DNA of 64,000 bases from CAVVNN01 sp963838035 (lineage in GTDB: Bacteria; Actinomycetota; Thermoleophilia; Solirubrobacterales; 70-9). How positions within the stretch are numbered: position 1 is the stretch's first letter; each line of letters opens with the position of its first letter. The notes below the pieces were generated by a model. That model had not been told where the DNA came from. It ran no database searches and saw only the letters and a list, made by a program, of their open reading frames with translations. The stretch covers positions 62,001-126,000 of the forward strand of contig CAWIPM010000003.1 of the NCBI GenBank assembly GCA_963838035.1. The letters run 5' to 3'. Of this stretch, positions 1-9,347 are shown piece after piece. The position numbers were made by a program, and so were the translations under genes.

Positions 1-1
1 C

Positions 2-775
2 ACCTGGGGCGCCTACTGGGGCGCGTACGGGGAGGCGCTGGAGGGAATCCACGGCGACTTCGACGCCTTCTGCCAGGCGCAGGGGACGCCGCCGCTTCCC
101 GAGCGCGACTTCATCCACGCGAGCCCCTGGCTGAACCTTTACCTATATCCCACGGAGATCGACTATCCGCGAGATCGCCCGCTCGACTCACGCTGGCACA
201 ACTTGCAGGCCAGCGTGCGCAGCACGGACCCCGGCTGGCAGGTTCCCGAGTCGCTCGCCGGCGGGTCGGAGCCGATCGTCTACCTCAGCCTGGGCTCCCT
301 GGGCTCTGCCGACGTGGACCTGATGCGAAACCTGATCGCCACCCTCTCAAACGGGAGCTACCGGGTGATCGTCTCGAAAGGGCCGCAGGCCGACGAAATC
401 GAGCTCGCCGACAACATGGCCGGCGCCGAGTTCCTTCCCCAAACCTCGATCCTGCCGCAGGTCGACATCGTGATCTGCCACGGCGGCAACAACACGGTTA
501 CCGAGTCCCTCTACTTCGGCAAGCCGATGGTCGTTCTACCCCTGTTCTGGGACCAACACGACAACGCGCAGCGCCTCGACGAGGCGGGACTCGGCGTCCG
601 CCTCGACACCTACGGTCACGCGCCCGAGGAGCTGAGGGGCGCGTTGGACCGCCTCCTCGGCGACCGGCCCCTTTGCGGCCGACTGAGTGCGATCTCCGTC
701 GCCCTGCAGAAGGCGCGTGGGACCGAGCGAGCGGCAGAGCTCATCGAGGACGCGGCGAGGGCCGCACCCGCCTAG
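2..775 (+). CDS. GT1-family glycosyltransferase, C-terminal part (5' end outside window)
   Basis: The frame is open from base 2, so the N-terminal half lies outside the window. The C-terminal nucleotide-sugar-binding half is visible: VYLSLGSLGS starts the second Rossmann lobe, followed by ILPQVDIVICHGGNNTVTES and GKPMVVLPLFWDQHDNAQRL. These match the donor-binding signature of UDP-glycosyltransferase / macrolide glycosyltransferase (MGT-like GT1) proteins. The family transfers a sugar from a nucleotide donor to a small hydrophobic acceptor in the cytoplasm; the acceptor cannot be read here. The gene converges on the aminotransferase downstream with a gap of about 10 bp. A TTG at 203 could start a shorter frame, but residues upstream of it are also family-like. 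Confidence 0.85.
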   Translation, partial: TWGAYWGAYGEALEGIHGDFDAFCQAQGTPPLPERDFIHASPWLNLYLYPTEIDYPRDRPLDSRWHNLQASVRSTDPGWQVPESLAGGSEPIVYLSLGSLGSADVDLMRNLIATLSNGSYRVIVSKGPQADEIELADNMAGAEFLPQTSILPQVDIVICHGGNNTVTESLYFGKPMVVLPLFWDQHDNAQRLDEAGLGVRLDTYGHAPEELRGALDRLLGDRPLCGRLSAISVALQKARGTERAAELIEDAARAAPA

Positions 776-785
776 TCCGAACGCA

Positions 786-2141
786 TCAGTCGAACAGGTC
801 CCGCACGGCCCCGGCGAAAGCCTCGGTGTGGCCGTCGACGTCCTCCCTCCTGGTCGCTGGAGACATCAGCGCCATGTTGTGGAAGGGAGTCATCAGGATT
901 CCCCGATTCAGCGCATGGAGGTGGAGATAGCGATCGAGGTCGCGGTCCTGCGCCGCCGCGGCCTCCGCTCCGTTGCGCGGCGGGTCCGGACTGAAGGCAT
1001 ACTCGACCCGACAGCCGAGCCGCGTGACGTGCCACGGCAACCGCTGGGAATCGATCACCTCTCGAACCCCAGCCTCGAAACGCTCGCCCAGAGCGATCAT
1101 CCCCGCAAAGGCCCCGTCGGTGAGGACGCTCTCGAGAGTCGCCCGCATCGTGGCGAGTGACAGCGCGTTGCCCGACAAGGTGCCGCCGATACCGCCGACG
1201 TCGGAGGTCTCGAGGCCGAGATTTGCCCTCAGCACCCGGCCGGCAACCTCCTCGCTCATCCCGTAGGCCGCCGCCGGGACCCCGGCCGCCAGCGTCTTGC
1301 CAATCGTCACGAAGTCAGGCTCGAGACGGTGCGCGGCGGTGTAGCCGCCCGGCCCCGCGCAGATCGTGTGGGTCTCGTCGATCACCAGCAGGGAGCCGTG
1401 CTCGCGGGTGAGAGAGCGCAGAGCGTTGTGGTACTCGGGATCCGGCAGGACGATTCCGATGTTCGTCATCGCCGGCTCGGCAAGCACGCAGGCGATCTCG
1501 CCCCCGGCGAGCGCCCTCTCGAGGGCCTCGACGTCGTTCCACTCGATCGCGACCGTCGTCAACGCCGGATCCACCGGCGGGCCGATGTTGTCGGGCCGCG
1601 AGCGGGTCTCCCCCTCCACCTGGATCGCAAAGGTCTCGTCGACCGTGCCGTGGTAGCACCAGGAATAGACGAGGATCTTCGGCCGTTCTGTGATCGACCT
1701 CGCCAGGCGGATCGTGAATCGGTTGGCATCCGTCGCGGTCAGCGCGAACTGCCAGTAGGGCAGGCCGAAACGGCGAGCGAGCTCCTTCCCTACCCACGAA
1801 GAGTCCTCGGTCGGCAGCATCAGGGTGATTCCCTGCTTCGCCTGCTCGCAGGCTGCCTCAACCGCCGGCGGCGGCGAATGGCCCGTCATGGAGCCGGTGT
1901 CGCCAAGGCAAAAGTCGACGTATTCGTTGCCGTCGACGTCCGTGAGATGGGCGCCTCGCGCGCCGGCCGCGAAGACCGGGTGCGGCCCCGCCCACTCTGT
2001 CATCCACGGCATCGGCACGCCGGCGAGCAGAGAGTCCTTCGCCTTCTCGAAGAGCTCGCCCGAGCGTCGATGGGTCTCTTCGAACCGCTCTTCCTCAGCC
2101 TCGAGGGCGTGGTGCAGCCTGTTGCGATCGACCTCTTTCAT
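786..2141 (-). CDS. Class III (PLP-dependent) aminotransferase, glutamate-1-semialdehyde aminomutase-like
   Basis: This 451-residue protein has the fold-type I, class III aminotransferase layout. TDVDGNEYVDFCLGDTGSMTGHSPP lies near the N terminus (shown here as a run of motifs from TDVDGNEY to GHSPP), LLVIDETHT carries the PLP-pyridine aspartate, and VTIGKTLAAGVP carries the Schiff-base lysine at about K282. Length fits the family. The usual GSEAN segment reads TATDAN here, as in a subgroup annotated as aminomutase-like or aspartate aminotransferase family. Such enzymes move an amino group between an amino acid or amine and an oxo-acid; the substrate is not deducible. A purine-rich AGGCGAG lies just upstream of the ATG. 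It is convergent with the upstream glycosyltransferase and probably monocistronic. Confidence 0.88.
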   Translation of the reverse strand: MKEVDRNRLHHALEAEEERFEETHRRSGELFEKAKDSLLAGVPMPWMTEWAGPHPVFAAGARGAHLTDVDGNEYVDFCLGDTGSMTGHSPPPAVEAACEQAKQGITLMLPTEDSSWVGKELARRFGLPYWQFALTATDANRFTIRLARSITERPKILVYSWCYHGTVDETFAIQVEGETRSRPDNIGPPVDPALTTVAIEWNDVEALERALAGGEIACVLAEPAMTNIGIVLPDPEYHNALRSLTREHGSLLVIDETHTICAGPGGYTAAHRLEPDFVTIGKTLAAGVPAAAYGMSEEVAGRVLRANLGLETSDVGGIGGTLSGNALSLATMRATLESVLTDGAFAGMIALGERFEAGVREVIDSQRLPWHVTRLGCRVEYAFSPDPPRNGAEAAAAQDRDLDRYLHLHALNRGILMTPFHNMALMSPATRREDVDGHTEAFAGAVRDLFD

Positions 2142-2699
2142 TCTCGCCTGGCGAATCTACCGCGATGGGCGAGCACTTTCCGCCCTTTTCAATGGGCGGC
2201 ACGAATCACGGTGGCGCCGTCCTTCCATCCTGGCACGCCCGTGAGTGCCTCCAGCCGGTGGGTGCGTATCGCCACTGCACTGATGCCATTGGCTCCGCGG
2301 GCTCCGAGCCGGGACCGACCGGAGCCAGGCCAGCTGGGAACCCCGAGAGTCTCAGAGCAGGAGCTCCACGCCGAACCCTGCCGCGACATCGACCACATTG
2401 GCTGGGGCGCGATGTCGGTGGGCGTGGGACAAGTTCCATGGTGGGCTCGCTCATCTCCGTGATCAGACCCTCGAGTCGCCGAGTGCGAAGAGGGTGGAGA
2501 AACCTCGCTCCGTCCCCCCGGTCACCCACTTGTGTGGTACGTGCTTCGGGCCAGCAGATATGCGCATGGGCCGGCCTCGACGGTTTCCTCACCGACCGTG
2601 AATCGCGTCTCTCAGAATGAAGGTTGATTGAAGGTTGGCAGCGCTCCGTGACGACCCCTGAAAACCCGAAGAGCCCCACGATTACCAGGGGATTCTCAG
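2142..2699. other. Intergenic stretch, no gene recognised
   Basis: This stretch of about 560 bases lies between the aminotransferase start and a tRNA gene. Short open frames exist on both strands, but none gives a recognisable motif or a consistent ribosome-binding site. It should hold the promoter of the aminotransferase. Confidence 0.5.
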
Positions 2700-2773
2700 C
2701 GCGCCCGACAGGATTCGAACCTGTGACCTTCGGTTTCGTAGACCGACGCTCTATCCAACTGAGCTACGGGCGC
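2700..2773 (-). tRNA. tRNA-Arg (anticodon ACG)
   Basis: The reverse complement folds as a full cloverleaf: acceptor GCGCCCG pairs with CGGGCGC, the D-arm contains AGCTCAGTTGGATAGAGC, the anticodon loop is CTACGAA with anticodon ACG (read as ICG), and the T-arm contains GGTTCGAATCC. No CCA is encoded. Confidence 0.95.
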
Positions 2774-3021
2774 TTGGCCTGCAAATCAACGCTTTCTGGA
2801 GTGTCTCCGAGCGGTGCCAAGGAGGCAGCGCCTCGATTCCGCCCTTCCGCGCCCTCGGCACAGCCGAATGCAGGGGACCGGATTCTAGGCGAGGAGGGCA
2901 GTGAAACGCGCTCGGCCGCGTGGCTCGGCCGCTCCGTTCGATCGGCATCAGCGCGTGTACGATCCCGCGTCTCGGCCAAGTCCCAACTGGCAACGGGCGC
3001 ATCGAGGGGACAGGGGGTGGT

Positions 3022-4797
3022 GTGACACGGAGCTCACGAGGGACCGACGGCTCCGGCTCGGCGCGGCCTCGGGCCCACCGGTTCCTCCGTAGCCTCGACC
3101 CGCTCGCCGTGATCGCAGCGATTGTCATCGCCGTCGGCGTGGTCGGGCTATTCGCAGGAGCGCTGAAGGTCGGCGTCACCACGGACGAGCCGACCGAGGC
3201 CGAAGAGGCGCGATCGTGGATCGACTACGGCTGGTACCTCCCCCCCTGGTTCCTTTCGGAAGGGCGGCCGGACCCCGCCAATGACTACTCGAGTCCCTAC
3301 GTCTACGGCCCGGCCTACGAGGCGACCGCACACGCGGCCAACGTCGTCCTGGGCAATGAGAGCTTCGGCGAAATCGGCAACTCGGCGGCGGTCTACGAGG
3401 TCCGCCACCTGGTGGTCGCGCTGCTGGCGGCGCTGACCGCCGTCGCCGTTGCTGCCGGGGTCTGGTGCCTGACCAGGTCGAGGCGCTTCGCACTGTGGGC
3501 GGCCGCGGCCCTGCTCATGCTCCCTCGCTGGACCGGACATGGCTTCTTCAACCCCAAGGACGTGCCCGTCGCCAGCGGCTATACCTTCCTGACCCTCGGC
3601 CTGCTCCTCGCCCTGCAGGTCGACGGCCGGCCGACGCCGCGCCGCCGCTGGGCGATCGGAGCGCTCCTCGCTGGAGGGTTCTTCATCGCCGCGGGCACCC
3701 GCCTCTCGATGCTGGTTCCCTTCCTACTCACCCTGACCCTGTACGCGGCGCTGCGGGCCGGGCAGCGTCGCTCGGGTGGGGTCGCAGTGGACTGGCGCAG
3801 CGACGGCTCGGCGGCGGCAGGAGCCCTCGTCGGGCTGGTGGCGATCGCCGTCGCCTACCCCAACGTCGCCGCGACGCCCCTCAAGGCCCTGTTCGACTCC
3901 GTCTCCAGCGCCGCCGGGTATCCCTACACGGGTTACACCCTCACCGCCGGTAGCCTGCTCTCGGAGCACCCCCCCTGGTACTACCTGCCGATCTGGATCG
4001 GCGCCTCGATGCCGCTGCTGCTGGGCGGGTTGGCGCTGTTGGGGGCGGCCTGCGCGGTGCGGGCGCTCTCGGCGACCATGCGCCGCGGCGGCCGCGGCCC
4101 TGCCTGGGCCACCGAGGATCTCGGCCTGGCGCTGGTCTTGGCCCAGCTTCTGCTGGTCCCGATTGGCGCCGTCCTCGCCGGGACAGTCCTATATAGCGGC
4201 ATGCGCCATGTTCTCTTTGTCCTGCCCGCGCTGGCGATCCTGGCCGCAGTCGGAGCGCAGAGGCTCTGGAGCTGGTCCGCCCCCCGGACGCCGGGAAGGC
4301 GCTGGCGAGGGGCCGCGACCGCCGTGCTCAGCCTCGCCCTGATCGCGCCGTTGGTCGAGGGGGCGGCCCTGTTTCCCTACGACTACACCTACGTGAACCC
4401 GATCGCCGCGATCGGGGGAGTCAACGACAACTGGGAGACCGACTACTGGTGGGCGAGCGGACGCGAGGCCCTGTCACGTGTGCCGAGGGACGCGCGCCTT
4501 CTCTGTAGCACCTTTCTCGTCACACCCTGGGACGAAGACGGTCGTCCCGATCTCGAACCGTGCACCGATTCGCAGGTCACGCCGTTCGCCGCCGACCGCG
4601 GCACCAACGTCGCCAAGCAGTGGCAGGGAGACACGGAAGCCACCTGGGTGATTGCGCGCAAGCGCGCCGGCAACCGTCCACCCGCCTACTGCGAAGAGGC
4701 CGACGACGTGACCCGCTGGCTCTGGGGGGAAGAGGTGACGTTGTCCTACGTGCTGCGCTGCGATCCGGCGGACGCCCAGCGCGACGTAGTTCGCTAG
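3022..4797 (+). CDS. Multi-pass membrane glycosyltransferase, GT39/PMT-like (GT-C fold)
   Basis: This protein of about 591 residues has a short charged N terminus, a first membrane helix (about 30-55) and then TTDEPTEAEEARS, an acidic DE pair in the first external loop. That is the catalytic/metal-binding position of GT-C enzymes such as protein mannosyltransferases and ArnT. Many hydrophobic helices follow, with an amphipathic soluble C-terminal part of about 120 residues. The family uses polyprenyl-phosphate sugars to glycosylate proteins or lipids outside the membrane; donor and acceptor are unknown here. The GTG at 3022 was chosen because GAGGGGACAGGGGG lies just upstream and the preceding in-frame residues are low-complexity and unlike the family. 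It is a stand-alone gene between a tRNA and a convergent thioesterase. Confidence 0.75.
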   Translation: MTRSSRGTDGSGSARPRAHRFLRSLDPLAVIAAIVIAVGVVGLFAGALKVGVTTDEPTEAEEARSWIDYGWYLPPWFLSEGRPDPANDYSSPYVYGPAYEATAHAANVVLGNESFGEIGNSAAVYEVRHLVVALLAALTAVAVAAGVWCLTRSRRFALWAAAALLMLPRWTGHGFFNPKDVPVASGYTFLTLGLLLALQVDGRPTPRRRWAIGALLAGGFFIAAGTRLSMLVPFLLTLTLYAALRAGQRRSGGVAVDWRSDGSAAAGALVGLVAIAVAYPNVAATPLKALFDSVSSAAGYPYTGYTLTAGSLLSEHPPWYYLPIWIGASMPLLLGGLALLGAACAVRALSATMRRGGRGPAWATEDLGLALVLAQLLLVPIGAVLAGTVLYSGMRHVLFVLPALAILAAVGAQRLWSWSAPRTPGRRWRGAATAVLSLALIAPLVEGAALFPYDYTYVNPIAAIGGVNDNWETDYWWASGREALSRVPRDARLLCSTFLVTPWDEDGRPDLEPCTDSQVTPFAADRGTNVAKQWQGDTEATWVIARKRAGNRPPAYCEEADDVTRWLWGEEVTLSYVLRCDPADAQRDVVR

Positions 4798-4827
4798 GGC
4801 GCAACCCCCCAGAGCATTGGCGCCGGG

Positions 4828-5298
4828 TCAGGCGGCTTCGCGCGCGGCGGGCTGGTTGAGGCGGACGTGCCAGCGGATGGTGGCGGTGGCCACGCGCAGG
4901 CCCGAGTCGTCGGAGAGCTCGACCTCGCAGGGAAACTCGACCTTGCCCTCGGCGTCGAGGGTCGCGATCGCCTCGTCCTTGCCGATGCCGAGCCTGGCGG
5001 CCGCAGCGATCGGCCCCTTGGCGATCTTCTCGTAGTCGATCTCGGCGCTGCGGGCGAGCGGGGTCAGCTCCCCGAGGCGCTCGGCGAAGGCGCCGACGAA
5101 GGCCGCGCCGGAGGCGGTCTCGGCGAGAGTGAAGAGGGCGCCGGCGTGCTGGGAGCCGACGTGGTTGGTCAGCTCGCTGCGGTCGGGGAGGCGGACCAGA
5201 GCCTCGCCCTCGCCGATCGTCTCGATCACCAAGCCGAGGTGGCCGGCGAACGGCACCGCCTGGTTCATCCCAGCAGCGATCGCGTCGAAGTCGGTCAC
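4828..5298 (-). CDS. Hotdog-fold thioesterase (PaaI / DUF4442-like)
   Basis: This 156-residue single-domain protein contains LTNHVGSQHAGALFTLAETASG, seen as NHVGSQHAGALF followed by AETASG. That is the hotdog helix and active-site loop of PaaI/DUF4442 acyl-CoA thioesterase-like proteins, followed by beta strands ending in ATATIRWHVRL. Such proteins hydrolyse or bind acyl-CoA in the cytoplasm. The start is taken at GTG 5298 (VTDFDAIAAGM), preceded by an AGGTAGGG-like site. The stop codon of the pyruvate kinase gene lies only 14 bases upstream, so the two are probably co-transcribed. Upstream in-frame residues are a shadow of pyruvate kinase and were excluded. Confidence 0.82.
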   Translation of the reverse strand: MTDFDAIAAGMNQAVPFAGHLGLVIETIGEGEALVRLPDRSELTNHVGSQHAGALFTLAETASGAAFVGAFAERLGELTPLARSAEIDYEKIAKGPIAAAARLGIGKDEAIATLDAEGKVEFPCEVELSDDSGLRVATATIRWHVRLNQPAAREAA

Positions 5299-5312
5299 GA
5301 CTGGAACCCTAC

Positions 5313-6467
5313 CTAGGGCACGCGGTGGATCTCGAAGAGGTTCGTCCCCAGCTCCTGCTCCGGAAGGCCGGCGGTGATCGCGATCAGGTCGCCCGACGCC
5401 GCCACCCCGTGCCGGGCCGCCAGCGCAGCGCAGTCGTCGAGCAGGCCGCGCACCTCGGTCTCGTGCTCGCTCAGCGCCGCGGTCACCCCGAACAGGAGGT
5501 TGAGGCGGCGCACGGTCTCGATCCGGGGGGAGAGTGCCAGCACCGGCACGTCGGGCCGGTGGGCGGAGACGAGGCGGGCGGTGCGGCCGCTGGAGGTCGG
5601 CACGACCAGCGCCTTCAGCCCGAGCCGGTAGACCGCGCCGACGGCGCCCTGGGCGACCGAGTCGGCGATGTCCTGGGTCGCCTGGTCGGTGCGGGTGAAC
5701 AGCCACTCGCCATAGCGAAGATCGGGCTCGGTGGCGAGGGCGATCTCGCCCATCACCCGGACCGCCTCGACCGGGTGGTTGCCGATCGCGGTCTCCTCGG
5801 AGAGCATCACCGCGTCGGTTCCGTCGTAGATCGCGTTGGCGACGTCGGTCACCTCGGCGCGGGTGGGGCGGCTGGCGGTGACCATCGAGGCCAGCATCTG
5901 GGTCGCCGTGATCGCCGGCTTGGAGCGCTTGCCGGCAGCCCGGATCAGGCGCTTCTGCACCACCGGCACCTGGGCCAGCGGCAACTGGTCCCCGAGGTCC
6001 CCGCGCGCGACCATGATCCCGCTGCCGGCCGCGCGGACGATCTCCTCGGCGGATTCCACCGCCTCCCGCTTCTCGATCTTCGCGATCAGCGGGATATCGG
6101 CGCCGAGCACGCGGAGACGGTCCTCGGCCCGTTCAACGTCGGCCGCCGTCGAGACGAAGGAGATGGCGAGCAGGTCGATCCCGTGCTCGGCGGCGAAATC
6201 GATCCAGCCGAGGTCGTGGGGGCCGTCCGTGTCGCCGAGGATCGCGACCTCCCGACCGGCACGGCCGGCCGCAGCGCGGATCGCCTCGATCGCGCCGGCG
6301 TGCCACTCGGCGTCGGAGTGGGAGAAGTTGAGGCGGAGGATGTCGGCGCCGGCCTCGATCAGCTGCTCGAGCACGGCGGGGTCGCGGCTCGCGGGGCCGA
6401 CCGTGGCGATGATCTTCGTCCGCCTGCGCTGCCGCCCCTCCGCGCCTGGTGTCGCCTCTGGATCCAC
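5313..6467 (-). CDS. pyk: Pyruvate kinase-like protein lacking the B (lid) domain
   Basis: At 384 residues it is about 90-100 shorter than usual pyruvate kinases (about 470-480). The barrel (A domain) motifs are present: RRTKIIATVGPASRD, ILRLNFSHSD, IAKIEKREAVES with the metal/phosphate lysine and glutamate, GIMVARGDLGDQLPL, and KPAITATQMLASM. The C domain (VPTSSGRTARLVSAHRP) is also present. The segment that normally reads LDLQGPKIR and leads into the B domain reads LGDTDGPHDLGW here and runs straight into the next barrel helix (IDFAAEHGIDLLAISF). The lid domain is therefore absent in frame, without a stop or frameshift. Normal enzymes transfer phosphate from phosphoenolpyruvate to ADP; whether this one is active is open. 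It lies directly upstream of the thioesterase gene. Confidence 0.85.
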   Translation of the reverse strand: MDPEATPGAEGRQRRRTKIIATVGPASRDPAVLEQLIEAGADILRLNFSHSDAEWHAGAIEAIRAAAGRAGREVAILGDTDGPHDLGWIDFAAEHGIDLLAISFVSTAADVERAEDRLRVLGADIPLIAKIEKREAVESAEEIVRAAGSGIMVARGDLGDQLPLAQVPVVQKRLIRAAGKRSKPAITATQMLASMVTASRPTRAEVTDVANAIYDGTDAVMLSEETAIGNHPVEAVRVMGEIALATEPDLRYGEWLFTRTDQATQDIADSVAQGAVGAVYRLGLKALVVPTSSGRTARLVSAHRPDVPVLALSPRIETVRRLNLLFGVTAALSEHETEVRGLLDDCAALAARHGVAASGDLIAITAGLPEQELGTNLFEIHRVP

Positions 6468-6565
6468 GCGCTACGACTGTAGAGCGTGCAGCCCCTCACC
6501 CCTGCGGATCTCCGTCCGCCTGAGAATCCAACGTTGACATCGATCTGTGTCACAATGGCCATTGG

Positions 6566-7999
6566 ATGAGCCCGAGCGTCGTCAGGCCCCCCGTACAGGT
6601 CGACACCCCTCGCCAGGAGGGCCTCCTCGGAGAGGCGGCGGCTTCCCCCGCCGGGCCGATCGGCTCCGCCGAGGCAGAGCGGTTCCCCCAGCCGCCGAGC
6701 ATCCGGCTGCCGCAGCTGCTGCAGGCGATCCGCTTCAACCAGCGCCAGATCGAGTTCGTCTTTCGCGGCCGGCGCGAGTTCGGCGACGTCTTCCGGATGC
6801 GAAGCACGCTCCCGGGCCGTCCGGTCATCACCGGCCACCCCGACCACGTCCGCTCGCTGTTCACGGCGAAGCCCGAGCAGGCCCCCTCACTCACCGGCGA
6901 ATCGCCGCTACTGCCGATCGTCGGGCCGAACTCCGTCCTCACCGCCACCGGCCCCCGCCACATGCGCCAGCGCAAGCTGCTGCTGCCGCCCTTCCACGGG
7001 GAGGCGATCGAGGCCTACGCGCAGCTGATCGCCGACGCCGCCGAACGCGAGATCGACAGCTGGCCGGTCGGCCGCCCATTCGCGCTGGCGCCTCGGATGC
7101 AGGCGATCACCCTGGACGTGATCATGGCCGGGATCTTCGGCGTCGACGGAAAGCCGGATCGCGGCACGGTCGAGCACCGGCTGCGCCAGACGGTGAAGGG
7201 CCTCGTCACCGCCTCCACCCGCCCCGGAGCGCAGCTGACCGAACTGCTCAACATCGGCAGGAAGGAGGCGGTCGGGCCGATGCGGCTCGGGCTCTCGATC
7301 CTCGACCGGGCCACCTACCCGGTGATCGAGCAGCGACGGCTGGCGAGCGACCTCGGAGAACGGCACGACATCCTCTCCCTCCTGCTGCAGGCCCGCACCG
7401 AGAGCGGCGAGGCGCTGAGCAACAAGGAGCTGCGCGACGAGCTGCTGACCCTCGTCCTCGCCGGCCACGAGACGACCGCCAACTCGCTGGCCTGGGCGTG
7501 GGAGCGCCTGGTCCGTACGCCGGACGCGCACGAGAGCCTGCTGGAGGCGGTGCGCTCCGGGCGGGGCGGCGCCGAGCAGATCGAGGCGACGATCGTCGAG
7601 GCGATGCGCTCGCGGCCGGTGATCCCGCTGATCGGGCGGCGGGTGGCGGTGCCGTGGCGGCTCGGCGAGTGGGCCGTCCCGGCCGGCACCCCGGTGATGA
7701 TCAGCATCCTCCTCGTCCACCACCGCGACGACGTCTACCCCGAGCCGTTCGCCTTCAAGCCGGAGCGCTGGCTGGAGAACAAGCCCGGCACGTACGAGTG
7801 GATCCCGTTCGGAGGCGGCATCCGGCGCTGCCTCGGGGCGGCACTGGCGATGGCCGAGCAGCGCGTCGTGCTGGGGGCGATGGCGCGCCGCCTCGACCTC
7901 GAAGCCGAGGACCCGGCCCCCGAGCGGGCCCTGCACCGCAACGTGACGATGATCCCGGCGCGGGGCGCCCGCGTCGTCGTGCGGGCCCGGCACGCCTGA
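6566..7999 (+). CDS. Cytochrome P450
   Basis: This 477-residue protein has all the P450 landmarks. The I-helix oxygen-binding motif AGHETTA starts near residue 299. The K-helix ExxR is in IVEAMRSRP. The heme loop FGGGIRRCLGAALAMAE places the thiolate cysteine at about 422. It lacks a membrane anchor, so it is a soluble bacterial type that needs separate redox partners, none of which is adjacent. It resembles the broad CYP102/CYP110/CYP132-like groups acting on fatty acids or terpenoids, but the substrate is not deducible. A perfect 12-bp palindrome (CAATGGCCATTG, 6553-6564) sits immediately before the start codon and could be a repressor site that also covers the ribosome-binding region. Confidence 0.93.
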   Translation: MSPSVVRPPVQVDTPRQEGLLGEAAASPAGPIGSAEAERFPQPPSIRLPQLLQAIRFNQRQIEFVFRGRREFGDVFRMRSTLPGRPVITGHPDHVRSLFTAKPEQAPSLTGESPLLPIVGPNSVLTATGPRHMRQRKLLLPPFHGEAIEAYAQLIADAAEREIDSWPVGRPFALAPRMQAITLDVIMAGIFGVDGKPDRGTVEHRLRQTVKGLVTASTRPGAQLTELLNIGRKEAVGPMRLGLSILDRATYPVIEQRRLASDLGERHDILSLLLQARTESGEALSNKELRDELLTLVLAGHETTANSLAWAWERLVRTPDAHESLLEAVRSGRGGAEQIEATIVEAMRSRPVIPLIGRRVAVPWRLGEWAVPAGTPVMISILLVHHRDDVYPEPFAFKPERWLENKPGTYEWIPFGGGIRRCLGAALAMAEQRVVLGAMARRLDLEAEDPAPERALHRNVTMIPARGARVVVRARHA

Positions 8000-8011
8000 G
8001 CGCCGGGCAAG

Positions 8012-8100
8012 CGGAGAGGGAGGGATTCGAACCCTCGAGAGAGCTTGCGCCCCCTACTCGCTTAGCAGGCGAGTGCCTTCAGCCACTCGGCCACCTCTCC
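8012..8100 (-). tRNA. tRNA-Ser (anticodon GCT)
   Basis: The reverse complement folds as a class II tRNA: acceptor GGAGAGG pairs with CCTCTCC, the anticodon loop is CTGCTAA with anticodon GCT, and there is a long variable arm and a T-arm with GGTTCGAATCC. Confidence 0.95.
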
Positions 8101-8150
8101 GTTACAGGGTCCCGATTGTAGGAGAGCGGCCGGGATAGGCTCGTCCCAGC

Positions 8151-9347
8151 ATGACCCACGCCGAGTACGAGGAGATCTTCGCCGAGGTCGAGGCGCCGTT
8201 TGCCTTCGTCGACCTCGACGCGATGTGGGCCAACGCGGACTCGATGCTGGAGCGGGCGGCGGGCAAGCCTGATGCGGATCGCCAGCAAGTCGGTGCGCTG
8301 CCGGGCGCTGCTGGAGGCGATCCTGCGCCGCGACGAGCGCTTCGCCGGGCTGCTCACCTTCACCCTGCCGGAGACTCTGTGGCTGGCCGAGCAGGGTTTC
8401 GAGGACCTGCTGCTCGCCTACCCGACCGCCGACGCGACAGCATTGGCTGAGCTGGCGCTGCGCTCGGTGGCCAACCCAGCCGGAGCGCCGATCGTGATGG
8501 TCGACTGCGCCGAGCACCTCGACATGATCGAGTCGGTGCTCGGGGCCGGAGCGGCGCCGGTTCGCGTCTGCGCCGACATCGACGCCGGCTGGTGGGCGCT
8601 GGGCGGGAGGGTGAAGGTGGGGCCGAAGCGCTCCCCGATCCACACCGTCGAGCAGGCCATCGCGCTGGCAGGGGAGATCGAGCGGCGCCCGCAGATAGAC
8701 CTGGTCGGCGTTGATGGCCTACGAGGGGCAGATCGCCGGAGTCGGCGACCTGCCGCCGGGAAGGCGCATGCGGGGCGCTGCGATCCGCTTCATGCAGCGA
8801 CGCTCGGTGGCGGAGCTGGCGCAGCGGCGGGCGGCGATCGTCGCCGCCGTGGGAGAGATCGTCGAGCTGGAGATCGTCAACGGCGGCGGCACCGGCAGCC
8901 TCGAGCTGACCGCCGCCGAGGAGGCGGTGACCGAGGTGAGCGCCGGCTCGGGCTTCTACGCGCCCGCCCTCTTCGACCACTACAGCCGCTTCACCCTGAC
9001 GCCGGCCGCAGGCTTCGCGCTGCCGGTCGTCCGCAAGCCCTCAGCCCGGGTCGCGACTGCGCTCGGCGGCGGTTACCTCGCCTCGGGCGGCGGCGACGCC
9101 GCCGGTCTCCCAACGCCCTGGCTGCCGCCGGGACTGAGGCTCGACTCCGAGGAGGGCGCCGGCGAGGTGCAGACCCCGCTGCTCGGCTCCGCCGCGGCGC
9201 AGCTGCAGCATCGGCGACCGGGCCTACCTCCGACACGCCAAGGCGGGAGAGCTGTGCGAGCGCTTCGCCTCCCTCCACCTGGTCGAGGGCGGCGCGATCG
9301 TCGACGAGGTCCCCACCTACAGGGGCGACGGCGAGACTTTCCTCTAG
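8151..9347 (+). pseudogene. Amino-acid deaminase/aldolase-like protein (alanine-racemase fold, DSD1-like), frameshifted
   Basis: Read across three frames, one protein of about 395 residues appears. It begins MTHAEYEEIFAEVEAPFAFVD, continues MRIASKSVRCRALLEAILRRDERF, then VMAYEGQIAGVGDLPPG, VNGGGTGSLELTA and AGSGFYAPALFDHY, and ends VEGGAIVDEVPTYRGDGETFL. This is the order found in D-serine dehydratase/alanine racemase-type PLP barrels. The PLP lysine is expected in IASKSVRC. Shifts lie near 8268 and 8712 (both an extra T before GATG) and near 9209 (an extra C before AGC). The stop overlaps the stop of the convergent oxidase gene. These two families are often neighbours in actinobacteria. The breaks may be sequencing errors, because all segments stay conserved. 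Confidence 0.72.

Noticed and set aside
2142..2699. Small genes in the gap before tRNA-Arg
   Set aside because: Several frames of 60-157 codons exist on both strands but none has a ribosome-binding site or recognisable motif.
5325..6482. Long open frame antisense to pyruvate kinase
   Set aside because: Shadow frame, biased composition, no start signal.
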